Program-made: the position numbers and the translations under genes
The notes under the pieces: model-generated
What the model was told of the DNA's origin: nothing
Database searches by the model: none
Seen by the model: the letters and a program-made list of their open reading frames with translations, nothing else
Assembly: GCA_020630435.1 (NCBI GenBank)
Contig: JAHDBJ010000004.1
Coordinates: forward strand, 62,001-126,000
From: Saprospiraceae bacterium
GTDB lineage: Bacteria > Bacteroidota > Bacteroidia > Chitinophagales > Saprospiraceae
Length of the DNA: 64,000 bases
Reading direction: 5' to 3'
Shown: positions 18,783 to 27,407 of the stretch, piece by piece
Numbering within the stretch: position 1 is the stretch's first letter
Layout of the letters: each line of letters starts with the position of its first letter

Positions 18783-19913
18783 TTACTTGGAACTACTTAG
18801 TCGTTCCAATTCTAGTGCTTCACGCATTTTATGATAAATAGCTGTATTCTCGTAAATTCCATTAAATAATTCGGCTTTGGGACCGTAAGCATATACTGGA
18901 ATCATCGTAGCGGTATGATCACGAAGTGTAAATTCTAATTTTAATTTTTTGAGTTTTGATGCTGGATTGATAGCCATCCCCCCTGTCTCATGGTCGCCTG
19001 TTACGATAACAAGTGTTTCTTTATCTCTAACTGCGAATTTGAGAACTTCACCGATGGCATTATCAAAGTCCTTGATTTCATCTAAAAAATAACGTGGCTG
19101 ATTGGCATGGCAAGCCCAATCTATTTGGGCGCCTTCAATTACCAAAAAAAAACCAGCTTCATTATATCGGTCGAGAAACTCAACCCCCATCTTACTAGCA
19201 AGTGGAAGATAGGTTCGACCTCTATTTTTAGGTAAAGGTTTTTTGTTGGCAGAGAAATATCCAAATTTACTGTAATGATTGAGGTTAATTCGACTTAGTT
19301 CTTCTTGAATAAAATCAGAAATGATATAACCTTTGTCTTCTAAGGCAGCATGCAAATTGCGCTCATCTTCTCTGTTATCAAAATAGGTTTTTCCACCCCC
19401 TACAAAAAAATCAATACCTGATTTTAGTAAATCTTCAGCGATATGCTCGAACATGATTCTTAGCTTTTGGTGTGCATAAAAGCTGGCAGGTGTAGCCCCT
19501 GTAATAGCATCTGTTGTAACAATACCCGTTCCTAAGCCTATTTCTTCTGCTTCTTCTAAGATCGATTGATGGCTCTGGTAACTGGTATCTAAACCGACAA
19601 CATTATTACGGGTTTTTTGTCCTGTAGCAATAGCGGTCGCCCCTGCCGCTGAATCGGTAATAAGGTTATCAAAAGAGTGGGTCTTTTGATAACCCACAAC
19701 AGGAAAGTTGGAAATGTGTGTTGGTGTTTTTTGGTTGTAAATAGCCGCAGAAACTTGTGATAGTCCCATACCATCACCTATCATCAAGACTATATTTTTA
19801 GGCTTTTGAATCGTTGTAGTCTGAAGTATTATTTGAGGTGTAGGGTCTACAGTTTTACATGCAAAACAACTTAACACTAAAGTCAAAAGATATGTCAACT
19901 TTTTCACTGTCAT
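18783..19913 (-). CDS. Alkaline phosphatase family lipoprotein
   Basis: 376 aa from the ATG at 19913, chosen because it starts a lipoprotein signal (TYLLTLVLSCFAC); the open frame reaches 19991 without a better start. Alkaline phosphatase signatures are present: metal-site NIVLMIGDGMG, nucleophile region TDSAAGATAIATG (Ser next to the metal Asp), EGAQIDWACH, and VTGDHETGGMA for the zinc-binding Asp/His. All key residues look intact, so it should hydrolyse phosphomonoesters in the periplasm or at the surface. Shorter than E. coli PhoA (about 450 aa). No phosphate regulon genes are adjacent. Confidence 0.92.
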   Translation of the reverse strand: MTVKKLTYLLTLVLSCFACKTVDPTPQIILQTTTIQKPKNIVLMIGDGMGLSQVSAAIYNQKTPTHISNFPVVGYQKTHSFDNLITDSAAGATAIATGQKTRNNVVGLDTSYQSHQSILEEAEEIGLGTGIVTTDAITGATPASFYAHQKLRIMFEHIAEDLLKSGIDFFVGGGKTYFDNREDERNLHAALEDKGYIISDFIQEELSRINLNHYSKFGYFSANKKPLPKNRGRTYLPLASKMGVEFLDRYNEAGFFLVIEGAQIDWACHANQPRYFLDEIKDFDNAIGEVLKFAVRDKETLVIVTGDHETGGMAINPASKLKKLKLEFTLRDHTATMIPVYAYGPKAELFNGIYENTAIYHKMREALELERLSSSK

Positions 19914-20298
19914 TACTGCCATTTTTGCTAATCTGTATGCTAAGTTAATTAATTGTAGGTTAATAACAGACCATAAAGAAAAAAATGACAAAATGACTTA
20001 AAAAAATCTTTTACTTTTTTTAGAAAGAAAATCAATATAAATCATTATTAAACAATAATTTACAAAATAATAATAGCCATTTCTAAATGTCCGAATTATT
20101 TTATTTAGGCAGCAATAAATGAGCGCAAAAATGGCATACAAGTTGCCTTATTAATTATAAAAACAACCAAAATTGACACCAGTGTTTTTCATCTATAAAA
20201 TGAATGTTTTTATATAAAATTTGTGACTTTTTATAAGATTAAAAACAAATTGAAGTAACAATTATTAAAATTAAACTTAACCATAAGAAATATCAAGC
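19914..20298. other. Divergent intergenic region
   Basis: About 385 bp, strongly AT-rich, between the phosphatase start and the kinase-like gene start. No supported gene. Promoters of both genes must lie here, but I find no exact consensus box. Confidence 0.4.
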
Positions 20299-21354
20299 AT
20301 GAGAACCAAATTTTTCTTCCTAACCTTTGTTTTTTTCTTTTCTAATTTTTTAAGATTAGACGCAAATAAAATATCTTCTGTAGGTACGAACCCTACAAAA
20401 AGTATTTTTAGTAAAATAGCACATTCTGATATTGTAAACGTAACGATTAAAACTGATTTGAATGAACTTATCAATAATCGCAAAAGAGATACTTATCAAA
20501 AAGGTGAAATTTATTACTCCGATAAACGTGGACAATCCAATCACTTTAGTATCCAGTTAAAACCTAGAGGAAAATACAGGAGAAAAATCTGTGACTTTCC
20601 TCCTATTAAAATTAAATTTTCCAAAGATGATTTATTTACTAAAGGCTTATCAAAAAGCAATAAACTTAAACTAGTGACACATTGCATGGATAATAAAGCC
20701 TTAAGTAAAGAAAATATCTTACGGGAATATTTAGCTTATAAGTTATATAATGAAATTACAGATGCTAGTTTTAGGGTGCAACTGTTATTGGTCAAATATG
20801 AAGATATAACTGGTGGCATGGCTTCAATAGAGCGTTATGCTTTCTTGATTGAGGATATAGATGACGTATCTCAAAGAGCAGAATTGACAAAAGCTAAAAA
20901 AGACATGAATATTCCAATTGATAAAGTGGATGATCCTTCTGCTTTACGTGTTTCTATTTTTCAATATTTGATTGGAAATGCCGACTGGGATTATACCACT
21001 CCTAGAAATATCAAGTACTTAAACAAAGGAGCTAAACTTCTACCTGTACCTTATGACTTTGATTTTTCTGGTTTAGTAAATGCTTTTTATGCTATTCCGA
21101 ATACAGATATAGGATTGAAAAATGTTAAAGATAGAGGTTATATTGGAAAATCATATTCAAGGCGAGAAGTTGAGAAAACATTAGCAATTTACAATATGAA
21201 GAAAGATAAACTTCTTTCAGTCGTAAATAATTTCAGGCTATTATCGAAAAAGTCAAGAAAAGAAATTGAACAGTATGTCATTGATTTTTATAAAAATCAA
21301 GATGAATTACTTAAAGCAGCTACGACTTCGTTTGTAAGTCAAAAAAATAATTAA
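20299..21354 (+). CDS. Secreted protein with CotH/HipA-like kinase-fold signature
   Basis: 351 aa with a signal peptide (MRTKFFFLTFVFFFSNFLRL). Residues about 50-115 have CotH-like beta structure (IQLKPRGKYRRKICDFPPIKIKF). The catalytic-loop-like segment IGNADWDYTTPRNIKYL (about 230-246) is followed by PVPYDFDFSG (about 255-264), the arrangement D..N then DxD/DFG-like seen in CotH and HipA-type atypical kinases. If active it would phosphorylate a partner outside the cytoplasm, which is an inference. The protein at 61074-64000 carries a related signature. Followed by a strong bidirectional terminator. Confidence 0.65.
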   Translation: MRTKFFFLTFVFFFSNFLRLDANKISSVGTNPTKSIFSKIAHSDIVNVTIKTDLNELINNRKRDTYQKGEIYYSDKRGQSNHFSIQLKPRGKYRRKICDFPPIKIKFSKDDLFTKGLSKSNKLKLVTHCMDNKALSKENILREYLAYKLYNEITDASFRVQLLLVKYEDITGGMASIERYAFLIEDIDDVSQRAELTKAKKDMNIPIDKVDDPSALRVSIFQYLIGNADWDYTTPRNIKYLNKGAKLLPVPYDFDFSGLVNAFYAIPNTDIGLKNVKDRGYIGKSYSRREVEKTLAIYNMKKDKLLSVVNNFRLLSKKSRKEIEQYVIDFYKNQDELLKAATTSFVSQKNN

Positions 21355-21360
21355 AATTCC

Positions 21361-21398
21361 CTAAATAATAAAGCCTTAAATAAGGCTTTATTATTTAG
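21361..21398. terminator. Bidirectional terminator, 38-bp near-perfect palindrome
   Basis: 18-bp arms (21361-21378 and 21381-21398) around two bases, with the GC-containing core AAAGCCTTA. It sits 6 bp after the stop of the kinase-like gene and contains the stop codon of the convergent DUF3667 gene (21395-21397), so it can serve both. Confidence 0.8.
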
Positions 21399-22489
21399 TA
21401 TAAAATAAAACCAACGATTATAATAAAAACTACTACAAATATAGAAAGGATCGAATAGACAAAACTTAAAAATAATAATTTCAAAAAAGTTTTTCCTCTA
21501 CTTTGTTTATAGACATTTCTTAAGGCTTTATAGATATATACAAATATTAATAAAAGAGTTAACCACCATATACTCTCTTGTACTTCTACCACGTAATAAT
21601 TGACTAACAGTAATATCGAATAAACCATAAATATGAATGCATGAACATGAAAGTTAAAAACCAAATGTTCTACAAAATATTTTTTATGTCGAAAATATAA
21701 TAACCACATCAAAAAAGAAACAATAGGTGTCATTATAAAAATACCCCATGAAAACTTTTCTACAATTGAAACCCCAATGTCATCCGCTCCTTTAACAACT
21801 TTTACATTCTGTTGAAACAATAATCGATTCCATAACCCTTTCACTTCATATCGCTCTGCTAATTCCCTAGGACTCAAATCTAGAAGATCCTTTTTAGCAA
21901 TTTTCAAATTAGGATAATCAAAATCTGTAGAGATGGTGAAATCTACTATATCTTTAAGTAAGGTACTGTCATTTTTATACAATGCTGGGTTAATATTCAT
22001 TTGAGCACGAATCGAATCAAATACAATATTCACTAATGCGGTATCATGCAAATTTTCTTGCACAAGATTGAGCCGAACCGTATCTAAATCTAAATACGTA
22101 TCTTTTTGAATAAATTCTTTACGAAGCCGCTTTTCAGGCGTATTCATATCCATCGTCAAACTATCACGATACAAAAACTGGATTAAGAAAAAATTGAGAA
22201 TTGTAAATACTAAAAAAATACGTAGTGGTTTAGTATAACTCTTATGTCTACCTTTAAAATAAGTATTTGTTAAAAACCCAGGTATACACAAACGAATGGG
22301 CGTCCACAAAAATCGAGAATCTAAGTCCACCAACTCATTAAAAGCATCTTTTAACCATTCTAGTACACTAACTTTCCCTGTAGTATGCTTTTGACCACAA
22401 TGACTACAATAGGACGAATCATACCCAATGGGATGATAACAATTATAACAATACTGTTTCTTATCTTTATAGTTTTCTGGTACTTTCAT
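21395..22489 (-). CDS. DUF3667 membrane protein with N-terminal zinc ribbon
   Basis: 364 aa from the ATG at 22489 (the open frame continues to a TTG at 22582). An N-terminal CYNC...CSHCGQ pair (about residues 12-30) forms a zinc ribbon, followed by the DUF3667 core (DLDSRFLWTPIRLCIPGFLTNTYFKG, KSYTKPLRIFLVFTILNFFL). At least four to five membrane helices: one near residue 85 and a cluster in the last 130 residues. A periplasmic or cytoplasmic charged loop (about 105-225) lies between. Family function is unknown. Likely co-transcribed with the small membrane-anchored protein upstream. Confidence 0.88.
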   Translation of the reverse strand: MKVPENYKDKKQYCYNCYHPIGYDSSYCSHCGQKHTTGKVSVLEWLKDAFNELVDLDSRFLWTPIRLCIPGFLTNTYFKGRHKSYTKPLRIFLVFTILNFFLIQFLYRDSLTMDMNTPEKRLRKEFIQKDTYLDLDTVRLNLVQENLHDTALVNIVFDSIRAQMNINPALYKNDSTLLKDIVDFTISTDFDYPNLKIAKKDLLDLSPRELAERYEVKGLWNRLLFQQNVKVVKGADDIGVSIVEKFSWGIFIMTPIVSFLMWLLYFRHKKYFVEHLVFNFHVHAFIFMVYSILLLVNYYVVEVQESIWWLTLLLIFVYIYKALRNVYKQSRGKTFLKLLFLSFVYSILSIFVVVFIIIVGFILY

Positions 22490-22586
22490 TCTATCTTTAA
22501 TGATTCTTTCTCTTATGCAGTATAAAGATTTTATTACGATTTTATTAAAAAAATCGCTAGAAATACCAGAATAATCGCTCAACTCA

Positions 22587-23120
22587 TTATAGCAAACGGC
22601 TCAACTCCACTTCTTCACACTGATTAAGGACAACTTGAAGCTTATTAAACTGAACCAATAAAGCTGCTAAATTTTTAGCTTTAAATAATACTTGAGTGCC
22701 TCTTAATGCTTTAGGCTCTGCTGTTTCTTCAAACTCAAATATACATGACGTATACTTTGTATTAATCCTTATTATTTTTCTTACAATAATAGAGGCATCT
22801 TCACTCTCTAAAAATTGTTTAGTCATAACGGTATCATTCAAATGATACGTCTTAAGTTTATTTTTTTCTGCTTCTATTAACATTTGAATCCGATGAAAAT
22901 CTTGGATAATTTCCAACCCTTCTACCCTTTTTATCGTATCCATTAGTACTACTGATCGTAAAGAGTCCATGGTAGTAGATGCACTATCTCCAAATACTTG
23001 CTGAACTTTAGGAATAAAAGGTTTAGACACAAGACGAGTCAATTGACTAACAGTCCAGAATAAGAGTACTGTAAGTACAGTAGATAAGAGTAGAATGAAT
23101 AATTTATTTTTTATTGTCAT
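22587..23120 (-). CDS. Membrane-anchored hypothetical protein
   Basis: 177 aa, ATG at 23120. One N-terminal hydrophobic helix (LFILLLSTVLTVLLFWTVS, about 7-25) and then a soluble, charged domain; it is anchored rather than cleaved since no cleavage site is apparent. No family recognised. It precedes the DUF3667 gene by about 97 bp on the same strand and may act with it. Confidence 0.65.
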   Translation of the reverse strand: MTIKNKLFILLLSTVLTVLLFWTVSQLTRLVSKPFIPKVQQVFGDSASTTMDSLRSVVLMDTIKRVEGLEIIQDFHRIQMLIEAEKNKLKTYHLNDTVMTKQFLESEDASIIVRKIIRINTKYTSCIFEFEETAEPKALRGTQVLFKAKNLAALLVQFNKLQVVLNQCEEVELSRLL

Positions 23121-23228
23121 AAAATTTTAAAAAAAGATGGTATAAAAATCCTTTGTAGCAACTACCTTTGCTGCTCATTCGTTAAGAATTAAAGCAGCTA
23201 TTTGTATCAATAACGTATCTTTTTGTTA

Positions 23229-24059
23229 ATGTACTACATTTATTTATATCGTTTCTATATTTTAGGTCTAGCATTTTTAATTTTTATTTCTTGTGCTCAG
23301 GATCAAGAAGGCTGTTTGGATATAGAAGCAGCAAACCTTGACATTACAGCAGATAAAGCTTGTACAAGCTGTTGTACCTATCCTAATCTTAATTTGAGTT
23401 TTAATCACAAAATTGCCCTTGAAAATGATACGGTTAATTTTCAATTAGGGCAAGGATATACAAATGATGTATTCGATACCTTTGCAATCCAAAATATACA
23501 ATTTTACTTATCAAATGTTAGTTTAATAAGAGGAGATGGTACAAAAATTGGGGTAATAGATACTATGAGCTTTTATGTTCAAAATCAATCTATGCCTGAA
23601 CAACTTATAGATGACTTTCAATTGGTAAATAGAAATACATTTACATATAATATTGGTAGTCTCAAAACGTCTGGTGATTTTATAGGTATTGAATTTTTAG
23701 TTGGTTTAGATGAAAGCGCAAACAATATTATCCCTGACTCTATTACAAGTGACCATGTTTTGGCTATTCAAACAGAAACAATGTATGATGAACCTAACCA
23801 AAGTTATATTTTTAATACGTTTGAAATCATACCCGATACAAGCCAACAAGACCTTACAAAAACATACAATTTGAATACCGCTTCATTGGTCGAATTGTCT
23901 AAAGATTTTACGATGTCAAAAGGTGGTAATCTCACCTTACAGTTTCAGATTGACTATCTAAGTTTTTTTAAAGGTATAAACTTTGACCTAGATGATGAAA
24001 CTACAATAATCAATAAAGTCCTTAACAATACCCAACAAGCATTTTCTTTTACCGAATAA
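23229..24059 (+). CDS. MbnP-like lipoprotein lacking tryptophan
   Basis: 276 aa from the ATG at 23229 (open frame starts two codons earlier at TTG). Lipoprotein signal LIFISC, then a Cys-rich linker (GCLDIEAANLDITADKACTSCCTYP), then an MbnP-like beta domain (LSFNHKIA, FAIQNIQFYLSNVSLI, FTYNIG..K.SGDFIGIEFLVGLDE). MbnP proteins bind copper through a kynurenine made from a Trp by a partner MbnH di-haem enzyme. Here the site aligned with the Trp-bearing motif of the next gene reads MYDEPNQSYIF, and the whole protein has no Trp. It starts an operon with a second MbnP and the cytochrome peroxidase (30 and 2 bp gaps). Confidence 0.75.
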   Translation: MYYIYLYRFYILGLAFLIFISCAQDQEGCLDIEAANLDITADKACTSCCTYPNLNLSFNHKIALENDTVNFQLGQGYTNDVFDTFAIQNIQFYLSNVSLIRGDGTKIGVIDTMSFYVQNQSMPEQLIDDFQLVNRNTFTYNIGSLKTSGDFIGIEFLVGLDESANNIIPDSITSDHVLAIQTETMYDEPNQSYIFNTFEIIPDTSQQDLTKTYNLNTASLVELSKDFTMSKGGNLTLQFQIDYLSFFKGINFDLDDETTIINKVLNNTQQAFSFTE

Positions 24060-24089
24060 TTTTTTTATAATATTTTTGATAAAAATAAT

Positions 24090-24908
24090 ATGAACACTAA
24101 GTACTTTACTATGAAAAACGCAATCTTATCTTCAATCCTATCTCTTTTTGTATGGATGAGTTCTTGTGAAAAAGATCCCACTCCTGTAGGTGAAACCGCC
24201 CAATTTAATCTTAAATTCAAAACACTTTTTAATGGTGAGCCATTAATTTTCAATAAAGCGTATACTTATCAAAATACGCCTTTTATGGTTTCCAAATTAC
24301 AATTTTATATTTCCAATATAGAATTAACAGAAGAAAATGATTCGCCCGATAAGCCCGAAATTGTAACAGAAATTGGAGATGTTGTGTTAATAGATTTAGA
24401 AGATGTAAACTCTGATTCTTTGAGTGCTATTCAAGGAAAAACCCTAACCTTCGAAAATATTCCTGTTGGAACGTATAATGGAGTGGGATTTGGTGTTGGT
24501 GTTTATCAAGAACTAAACCGTCAAATCCCTAGTGATTTTTCATCAAGTCACCCTCTAAGTAGCTCAGGCAATTATTGGGAAAATTGGAACAGCTATATTT
24601 TTGTAAAACTTGAAGGTAGAATCGATACTAATGGAGATGGCGAATTTAATGAAGGTATGTTATACCATCTTGGGACAGACAATCTCTTTTCTCCTATTAG
24701 TATAAAAGATGGCAATATTGAATTAGTAGAAAACGGGCAAGCTACCAAATCGTTAGTCTTAGAACTCGAAAAGATTTTCAACAATGGGGATAGCTCTATT
24801 GATATAAATACAGAGTTTTTTACGCATACAAATCCTAATGAACCTGGACAATTAAATTTATCCACTAAGTTTATGACTAACTTTATCGATGCGATTAGTG
24901 TTGAATAA
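24090..24908 (+). CDS. MbnP family lipoprotein (kynurenine/copper-type candidate)
   Basis: 272 aa from the ATG at 24090; a second in-frame ATG at 24111 gives a more typical signal (MKNAILSSILSLFVWMSSC) and could be the true start. The MbnP domain is clear: FNLKFKTLFNGEPL, YTYQNTPFMVSKLQFYISNIEL, LTFENIPVGTYNGVGFGVGV, then NYWENWNSYIFVKLEG at about 165-180 with two Trp, the region modified to kynurenine in the family, and MLYHLGTDNLF. A DTNGDGEFN turn looks calcium-binding. Immediately followed by the di-haem peroxidase, its presumed modifying enzyme. Copper handling is inferred from the family. Confidence 0.82.
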   Translation: MNTKYFTMKNAILSSILSLFVWMSSCEKDPTPVGETAQFNLKFKTLFNGEPLIFNKAYTYQNTPFMVSKLQFYISNIELTEENDSPDKPEIVTEIGDVVLIDLEDVNSDSLSAIQGKTLTFENIPVGTYNGVGFGVGVYQELNRQIPSDFSSSHPLSSSGNYWENWNSYIFVKLEGRIDTNGDGEFNEGMLYHLGTDNLFSPISIKDGNIELVENGQATKSLVLELEKIFNNGDSSIDINTEFFTHTNPNEPGQLNLSTKFMTNFIDAISVE

Positions 24909-24910
24909 CT

Positions 24911-26008
24911 ATGAATAAACGATTCCTCCCATTGATATGTCTTTTAATTGTGTTTGGAGCATGTAAAGACGATAAGCAAGATCCTAAAGTTGAAGGAGAC
25001 TTGACCGACGTCCTGTATGCTCCAGTACCTTATGTTCCTGAAATTCCTGCTAGTTTTCCACCACTAGAAGTTCCAGAAGATAATCCACTCACAGAAGAAG
25101 GTGTCCAATTGGGAAGGCGGCTATTTTACGATCCGATTCTTTCAGCAGATCAAACCGTTTCTTGTGCAAGCTGCCACCCTATATTTTCTAGTTTTGCCGA
25201 TCCCACTCGCTTCAGTTTTGGAGTCAATGGAACACAAGGTAATCGTCAAGGAATGGCTTTAATCAATGCAGGGTTTTATCAAAATGGTTTATTTTGGGAC
25301 GGTCGAGTAATGACACTTGAAGAACAAGCATTACTCCCCGTTGAAGATCCCCTAGAATTACATGAAGATTGGGACAATGTCGTTGAAAAAATTAAAAACC
25401 ACCCCGATTATCCTGAACGCTTTCGAAAAGCATTTGGTATCGAAAATGTAAATGATATAACAAAAGAGTTAGCGGTTAAAGCCATCGCTCAATTTGAACG
25501 TATCATTATCTCTGGAGGCAATTCCAAATATGATCAAGTTCTTAGAAATGAGGCTTTCTTTACAGAGGAAGAACTCAATGGTTTTGATATGTTCTTTGAT
25601 ATTTCCGCTGATATTCCTGATGCCGAATGCGGTCATTGCCATAATGGACCACTACTTAGCACCAACGAATATTTTAATAATGGTTTAGATAATATCACGG
25701 ATCTAGAAAACTTTCCCGATAAAGGACGAGGACTTGTTACACAACGCCTATTCGACAATGGTAAATTTAGAGCCCCTACCCTTCGAAATATACAAATGAC
25801 TCCTCCTTATATGCATGATGGTCGATTTTCTACTTTAGAAGAAGTTATCGAGCATTATAACTCTGGAGGGCATTACGCTCCAAACCTTGATCCTTTAATT
25901 CGTCCTTTAGGGCTTACCGAACAAGAAAAAAGTGATTTAGTAGCTTTTCTCAAAACGTTGACCGATACCAATTTTTTGAATAATCCAGATCTTAGTAATC
26001 CTTTTTAA
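24911..26008 (+). CDS. Di-haem cytochrome c peroxidase, MauG/MbnH type, lipoprotein
   Basis: 365 aa, lipoprotein signal IVFGAC (Cys18). Two haem c sites: C85-A-S-C88-H89 and C240-G-H-C243-H244. Motifs of the bacterial CcpA/MauG family follow the usual order: LGRRLFYDPILSAD, SCASCH, NGLFWDGRV, LEEQALLPVEDPLE, CGHCHNGPLLS, FRAPTLRNI, PPYMHDGRF, LEEVIEHYNSGG. It should act in the periplasm. With two MbnP-like genes directly upstream (2 bp gap), the best reading is an MbnH-like enzyme that oxidises Trp in MbnP, rather than a detoxifying peroxidase. Haem loading would need the Ccm system, parts of which are at 28332 and 36758. Confidence 0.9.
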   Translation: MNKRFLPLICLLIVFGACKDDKQDPKVEGDLTDVLYAPVPYVPEIPASFPPLEVPEDNPLTEEGVQLGRRLFYDPILSADQTVSCASCHPIFSSFADPTRFSFGVNGTQGNRQGMALINAGFYQNGLFWDGRVMTLEEQALLPVEDPLELHEDWDNVVEKIKNHPDYPERFRKAFGIENVNDITKELAVKAIAQFERIIISGGNSKYDQVLRNEAFFTEEELNGFDMFFDISADIPDAECGHCHNGPLLSTNEYFNNGLDNITDLENFPDKGRGLVTQRLFDNGKFRAPTLRNIQMTPPYMHDGRFSTLEEVIEHYNSGGHYAPNLDPLIRPLGLTEQEKSDLVAFLKTLTDTNFLNNPDLSNPF

Positions 26009-26019
26009 ACAATAGACTT

Positions 26020-26027
26020 TATCTTTG
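26020..26027 (+). promoter_or_regulatory. Promoter -7 box upstream of lysE-like gene
   Basis: TATCTTTG matches the Bacteroidota -7 consensus TAnnTTTG, 34 bp before the ATG at 26062, in a 53-bp gap. A convincing -33 TTTG is missing (only a T run near 26002), so support is moderate. Confidence 0.45.
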
Positions 26028-26061
26028 TCCTTTTTGAAGAATTCTTCATTTATTACACTAA

Positions 26062-26682
26062 ATGACACCATTAATTCAAGGCATCCAAGTTGGTCTATTA
26101 CTTTGCCTTTTACTTGGTCCTATATTCATCATATTTGTTCAGGTTAGCATCGAAAAAGGATTTCGAGCTGGGATGGTAGTTGGTTTGGGTATATGGATAA
26201 GTGATGTACTTTTTATAGCTTCGGTCTTTTGGGGATTAAACTATGTTAGCCAAATTGCAAATGCAACGCATTTTAAATTATACTTAGGAATTATTGGCGG
26301 CATCTTGCTTATTTTAATAGGCTTAGGTACAATGCTAAGTAAGAAACAAACCTTAGATTATGAAAAAACATCTTTAAAAAAAACAACTTATCTCCAACTT
26401 TTCATTAAAGGCTTTCTGGTCAATACTCTTAATCCTTTTACAGTATTTTTTTGGTTGGGCTTAATAAGTACAGCTATTATAGAATCGCATTATACTAATT
26501 TCCAAATTTTACTCTATGTGCTTGGAATTATGGGGACTATCATTTTTACAGATAGTTTAAAAATTTTATTAGCTAAAAAAATCAAAAAGTACCTTAAACC
26601 CATCCATGTCTTATGGTTTAGAAGGATTGCAGGAGCAGCACTAGTACTTTTTGGAATTGTTTTAATGTATAGAGTTTTTTAA
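26062..26682 (+). CDS. LysE family translocator
   Basis: 206 aa with six hydrophobic helices, the LysE/RhtB layout. The N-terminal helix LLLCLLLGPIFIIFVQVSIEKG with the Gly-Pro motif and the following GFRAGMVVGLGIWISDVLF are characteristic, as is NPFTVFFWLGL in the middle. Members export amino acids or derivatives across the inner membrane; the substrate cannot be told. It starts a tight cluster with the sulfotransferase-like gene (3 bp gap) and the class IV aminotransferase, which hints at amino-acid export. Confidence 0.88.
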   Translation: MTPLIQGIQVGLLLCLLLGPIFIIFVQVSIEKGFRAGMVVGLGIWISDVLFIASVFWGLNYVSQIANATHFKLYLGIIGGILLILIGLGTMLSKKQTLDYEKTSLKKTTYLQLFIKGFLVNTLNPFTVFFWLGLISTAIIESHYTNFQILLYVLGIMGTIIFTDSLKILLAKKIKKYLKPIHVLWFRRIAGAALVLFGIVLMYRVF

Positions 26683-26685
26683 AAA

Positions 26686-27405
26686 ATGATTCGTATTAAC
26701 CTTTGGTCTAGTCCTAGAAATATCTCTACTGCCCTTATGTATTCTTTTGCACAACGGGAAGATACAACCGTAGTAGATGAACCTCTTTATGCGCATTATT
26801 TAAGCCATGTAAATGTAACACACCCTGCTCAAGAAGCTATCTTAAATAGTCAATATCAAGATGGAGAAAAGGTTGTCCAAGAAGTTCTATTAGGAGAGTA
26901 TTCAACTCCCATTGTTCTACACAAACAAATGACCCACCATCTTATTGAATTAGGTGAAGATTTTCTATATAAAATGAAAAACGTTCTTTTAATTCGAAAT
27001 CCACATGAAATTATAGCTTCTTATTCGAAAGTACGCCCTATCGTTACGATGCAAGATGTAGGCATAAAAAAACAACAGGAACTCTATCTACAATTAAAAG
27101 AAAAAAATAGCCTAGCAGCCATTATCGATACCAATGAACTATTAAAAAATCCTGAACAAATTCTACGACAACTCTGCATATGTTTGGATATTCCATTTGA
27201 TAAAAATATGCTACAATGGAAAGCTGGCGCAAGAAAAGAAGATGGCATTTGGGCAAAATATTGGTATAAAAATGTACATCAATCAACTGGTTTTAAGCCT
27301 TATATTCCTAGAACGACAAATCTAGAAGGGGATTTAAAAAAGTTAGCAGAACAATGTCAAGCGTATTATGATTTTTTATTTGAAAAATGTATAAAATCAA
27401 CTTAA
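26686..27405 (+). CDS. Sulfotransferase-like P-loop protein
   Basis: 239 aa, soluble. Starts with INLWSSPRNISTALMYSFAQ, the 5'-phosphosulfate-binding-loop-like segment of the sulfotransferase-like family, followed by TTVVDEPLYAHYL and VLLIRNPHEIIASYSK, the 3'-phosphate-binding region. Whether it binds PAPS is unknown; related proteins are annotated only as sulfotransferase-like. Coupled by 2 bp to the aminotransferase gene downstream, a pairing that suggests a shared pathway. Confidence 0.75.
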   Translation: MIRINLWSSPRNISTALMYSFAQREDTTVVDEPLYAHYLSHVNVTHPAQEAILNSQYQDGEKVVQEVLLGEYSTPIVLHKQMTHHLIELGEDFLYKMKNVLLIRNPHEIIASYSKVRPIVTMQDVGIKKQQELYLQLKEKNSLAAIIDTNELLKNPEQILRQLCICLDIPFDKNMLQWKAGARKEDGIWAKYWYKNVHQSTGFKPYIPRTTNLEGDLKKLAEQCQAYYDFLFEKCIKST

Positions 27406-27407
27406 TC

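Noticed and set aside
24071-24078. TATTTTTG as an internal promoter before the second MbnP gene
   Set aside because: It matches the -7 consensus but has no -33 element, leaves only about 5 bases before the ATG at 24090, and the gene is probably in an operon with its neighbour.
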